From the NCBI RefSeq assembly GCF_005217605.1, contig NZ_SZPX01000002.1, forward strand, positions 221,416 through 285,415: DNA of 64,000 bases, in the 5' to 3' direction. How positions within the stretch are numbered: the stretch's first letter is position 1; every line of letters starts with the position of its first letter. The notes under the pieces were generated by a model, which saw nothing but the letters and a program-made list of their open reading frames with translations, had not been told where the DNA came from and searched no databases. The stretch is from Sulfurimonas crateris. Its GTDB lineage: Bacteria > Campylobacterota > Campylobacteria > Campylobacterales > Sulfurimonadaceae. Position numbers and translations under genes: made by a program. Shown here one piece after another: positions 61,553 to 64,000 of this stretch.

Positions 61553-62374
61553 ATGAAAAAACATATAACATCAGCGATATCGCAATCTTTTGGAAAGTTT
61601 GCAAACAGGGAGTTTGCAAAACCGATCCAAAATTTTATAAACAGCTCTTACGTGAAGATTATGGGCTTGGATATGAGCGAGTTTCATTCGCCAACTACTT
61701 ACCGTACTCTAAACGCGCTCTTTACAAGAAAGCTCAGAGAAGACAGAGACTATTCGCTAGATAGCAAAGATTTTATATCTCCGTGCGACTCTTTTATTAC
61801 GGAGTGCGGAGATATTGACGTGCGCCACGCTTTTCAGATAAAAGGGATGAAATATCACTCAGACGAGTTATTGGGAGAGCACTTCAGCAAAGAGGAGAAG
61901 AGTATAGTCGAATACGGAACGTTTATAAACTTCTATCTCTCTCCAAAAGATTATCACAGATACCATATGCCTACAAATACAAAAGTTCTAAAAGCTGTCC
62001 ATATTCCAGGTAAATTTTACCCCGTCAATATTCCATCGCTAAAAAAGAGAGTAAATCTTTTTGCAGAGAACGAGAGAGTCGTTTTACTGTGTGAGACAAC
62101 AGATAAAAAGAGATTTTATATGGTGCTTGTAAGTGCTCTAAATGTCGGAGTTATGCAGGTCTCTTTTGAACCCAAGATAAAGACCAACGCAGACGCACAG
62201 AGCAGCAGCGCATACAGTTATGAGAACCTGCACTTAAACAAAGGCGATGATTTCGGCTGTTTTGAGATGGGTTCGACCATCGTTATTTTAGCGCAAAGAG
62301 ATATGCTTGATGTTAATGTAAGAGCAGGGGAACATGTTAGATACGGCGATACGATAGCAACAATAAAGCAGTAG
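61553..62374 (+). CDS. psd: Phosphatidylserine decarboxylase
   Basis: 273 residues. The autocleavage site that forms the pyruvoyl group is in FGCFEMGSTIVIL, near residue 243. FYLSPKDYHRYHMP and HIPGKFYPVNIPSL are family segments. It makes phosphatidylethanolamine in the inner membrane. It is last in the thiL-truD-psd run and convergent with ychF. A 9-bp palindrome (62376-62398) overlaps the end of ychF between them. Confidence 0.95.
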   Translation: MKKHITSAISQSFGKFANREFAKPIQNFINSSYVKIMGLDMSEFHSPTTYRTLNALFTRKLREDRDYSLDSKDFISPCDSFITECGDIDVRHAFQIKGMKYHSDELLGEHFSKEEKSIVEYGTFINFYLSPKDYHRYHMPTNTKVLKAVHIPGKFYPVNIPSLKKRVNLFAENERVVLLCETTDKKRFYMVLVSALNVGVMQVSFEPKIKTNADAQSSSAYSYENLHLNKGDDFGCFEMGSTIVILAQRDMLDVNVRAGEHVRYGDTIATIKQ

Positions 62375-62383
62375 CAGGTTTAA

Positions 62384-63484
62384 CTATACGTTAAACCTAA
62401 AGTGCATAATGTCGCCGTCTTGCACGATGTACTCTTTGCCTTCAAGACGCATTTTTCCAGCCTCTTTTGCTTTTGCTTCGCCGCCGCAGACAATAAAATC
62501 TTCATACGATATGACCTCGGCACGGATAAAACCTTTTTCAAAGTCGTTGTGAATTACTGCCGCAGCTTTTGGTGCAGTCGTGTTCTTGCGGATTGTCCAC
62601 GCGCGAACCTCTTTAACACCCGCAGTAAAGTAGCTCATAAGTCCTAGTTTGTCAAAACCTTTTTGGATGATTTGTCCCAGTCCAGACTCTTCAACGCCAA
62701 GAGAGCTTAAAAACTCCTCAGCCTCATCATCTTCAAGACCGACAAGCTCCTCTTCGATCTTTGCACAAAGCTTTATAAGTTCGCAGTTGTTTTTTGTCGC
62801 ATGCTCTTTTAGGTCAAGTACATACTGGCTGTCTTCAACCAGACCATCCTCATCCACATTTGCACCGTACATGATCTCTTTACCGGTTAAGAGTCTTACT
62901 TCATGGTTCAACTGTTTATACTCGTCACTCTCTGCTTTTGGAAAGTTTTTAGCAAGGTTTCCATCAGCCAAAAACTCTAAAAGTTCTTCTGCCAAAGCTA
63001 GAACGGCGGCAGCACTTTTGTCGGTTTTTGCCTGTTTTTTGAGTCTGTCGGCTCTGTTTTGTAAAACCTCGATGTCGGCTAAAATAAGCTCTCCCTCGAT
63101 AATCTCCACATCTCTTAGCGGGTGGATACTTCCCTCAGTATGGACGATGTTGTCATCTTCAAAACATCTGACAATATGCAAAATAACTTCAGTCTCGCGG
63201 ATGTTGGATAAAAACTTGTTCCCTAAGCCTTCACCTTTGCTTGCACCCTTTACAAGCCCTGCAATATCAACAAAATCAAGCGTTGAGTGCTGGATGCGCT
63301 CAGGCTTTACTATTTTTGCAAGCTCTTGCAATCTTACATCAGGAACAGGAACTATTGCCTTGTTTGGCTCGATGGTACAAAACGGGTAGTTAGCCGCCTC
63401 CGCGTTCTGTGCTTTTGTAAGTGCGTTAAAAGTTGTTGATTTGCCTACGTTTGGAAGTCCTACAAGACCGATACTTAAACCCAT
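62384..63484 (-). CDS. ychF: Ribosome-binding ATPase YchF
   Basis: 366 residues of the Obg-related family. The P-loop is GLPNVGKSTTFNAL. Switch and G3 regions lie in DFVDIAGLVKGASKGEGLGN. A coiled coil occupies about 130-210 and a TGS domain ends in DIMHFRFNV. The G4 motif in NxxE form favours ATP over GTP in this family. Monocistronic. Confidence 0.97.
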   Translation of the reverse strand: MGLSIGLVGLPNVGKSTTFNALTKAQNAEAANYPFCTIEPNKAIVPVPDVRLQELAKIVKPERIQHSTLDFVDIAGLVKGASKGEGLGNKFLSNIRETEVILHIVRCFEDDNIVHTEGSIHPLRDVEIIEGELILADIEVLQNRADRLKKQAKTDKSAAAVLALAEELLEFLADGNLAKNFPKAESDEYKQLNHEVRLLTGKEIMYGANVDEDGLVEDSQYVLDLKEHATKNNCELIKLCAKIEEELVGLEDDEAEEFLSSLGVEESGLGQIIQKGFDKLGLMSYFTAGVKEVRAWTIRKNTTAPKAAAVIHNDFEKGFIRAEVISYEDFIVCGGEAKAKEAGKMRLEGKEYIVQDGDIMHFRFNV

Positions 63485-63658
63485 AATTGACCTTTTGTGC
63501 TGTTTTATATTTTTTTGTAATGTTAGCCAAAGTATGCATAGAGAACGCTTTAACGGTTTTTGCTATTTTGGAGTGTGTATTTTTAAGAAGAGGATGGTAC
63601 ATTTTTTATATATCAAATCTCTTGTATCTTCACCCTCAACAATTATATTGTAGTTCAT

Positions 63659-63880
63659 TTAAGACTGTAGCACTTTGTTTATAGCTTGATTTAAAGGTAT
63701 ACCGTTATTTTTAGAAATGCTATTTACAGCCTTTTGAACTTTTTGTTTTGCTTCTTTAAAAGAGATGGACGGGTGCTCTTTTTGAGTTGTAGCTTCCACT
63801 TTGTCTTTTGGCAATATTTCAAGTAACCCCATAAATTTGTCAAAAATTGAATCATCTATATTTAGTTGTATTGTATGCAT
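63659..63880 (-). CDS. Small antitoxin-like protein whose start lies in a REP-like repeat
   Basis: 73 residues from the ATG at 63880. The opening MHTIQLNIDDSIFDKFMGLL resembles the N-terminal strand and helix of ribbon-helix-helix antitoxins; the rest is helical and charged. The frame stays open 29 codons upstream, but those codons are palindrome sequence. The ATG and following CATAC belong to the conserved flank of REP-like copy A, and no separate ribosome site is present. No toxin gene is visible in the window. Confidence 0.55.
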   Translation of the reverse strand: MHTIQLNIDDSIFDKFMGLLEILPKDKVEATTQKEHPSISFKEAKQKVQKAVNSISKNNGIPLNQAINKVLQS

Positions 63881-63906
63881 TCCCACGGAGACCGTGGGAA
63901 CGAGAG
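63873..63906. repeat. REP-like palindrome, copy A
   Basis: GTATGCA, then TTCCCACGG / CCGTGGGAA (9-bp perfect stem, AGA loop), then CGAGAG. It has the same plan and orientation as copy B 81 bp away. The minus-strand reading of its left flank supplies the start codon of the antitoxin-like gene. Confidence 0.85.
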
Positions 63907-63953
63907 AAAGTGGAGATTCATTCTCAGGGGCGTTGTTTAGGGGCGTTGTTTCA

Positions 63954-63988
63954 GTATGCATTCCCATCGGGGACGATGGGAACGAGAA
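63954..63988. repeat. REP-like palindrome, copy B
   Basis: GTATGCA, then TTCCCATCG / CGATGGGAA (9-bp perfect stem, four-base loop), then CGAGA. Relative to copy A, two stem positions changed on one arm and are matched by changes on the other, so pairing is preserved. Confidence 0.85.
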
Positions 63989-64000
63989 AACATTTAAAAA

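Noticed and set aside
1..64000. Sigma-54 promoters for the flagellar genes
   Set aside because: No TGGCAC-N5-TTGC(A/T) match with proper spacing was found upstream of motA or fliP.

Overview
The window reads as a low-GC, gene-dense chromosome segment of a Campylobacterota bacterium close to Sulfurimonas. Evidence: a separate glycyl-tRNA synthetase beta gene, a BioV-type biotin esterase, a fumarate reductase/succinate dehydrogenase whose third subunit is of the heterodisulfide-reductase-B type, and the block trkA-like - aroB - mscS - mtaB - ftsH-like - bioV. As far as I recall, Helicobacter pylori has the same block order. No rRNA, tRNA or CRISPR array was seen. The genus is an inference from gene content, not a database match.

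Layout. 1-9.7 kb: the 3' end of an EAL protein, a zinc-binding-type chemoreceptor, superoxide reductase, glyS, an unrecognised 505-residue protein, an ankyrin membrane protein and a DUF218 protein. On the minus strand the unrecognised gene is preceded by what looks like a class I cyclic-di-GMP riboswitch and a translationally coupled 16-residue leader ORF. 9.7-20 kb: a 7TM GGDEF protein with a degenerate active site; a truncated haemoglobin; a tight minus-strand run coaBC-uppS-prepilin peptidase-lptF-truA; an EAL/HDOD protein; a pentahaem cytochrome c; a CDGSH protein; and a cold-shock protein.

20-31.5 kb is a secretion/adhesion locus: two related TpsA exoproteins with the same upstream block, a tail-collar protein between them, one TpsB transporter, and a PAS histidine kinase/response regulator pair immediately downstream. 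31.5-34.2 kb is accessory DNA: an MntA/HepT pair, two unknown small genes, a decayed reading frame and a RelB/ParE pair. SbcCD, two DUF membrane proteins and glmU follow (34-41 kb).

41-53.4 kb is core: motA-motB-fliP, trmA, then the conserved trkA-like to bioV block and mog. The FtsH-like protein here has lost the HExxH zinc motif. 53.4-54.5 kb has no intact gene but holds minus-strand remnants of an arsenite methyltransferase, an ECF sigma factor, a ParE toxin and its antitoxin. 54.5-63.5 kb: sdhE-sdhB-sdhA, a second degenerate GGDEF protein, thiL, truD, psd and ychF. The window ends in an antitoxin-like gene whose start codon lies inside one of two REP-like palindromes.

The recurring theme is cyclic-di-GMP: one EAL fragment, one EAL/HDOD protein, two GGDEF proteins with degenerate active sites (one keeping its inhibitory site) and a probable cyclic-di-GMP riboswitch. 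Several genes of this set therefore look like readers or effectors of the signal rather than makers of it.
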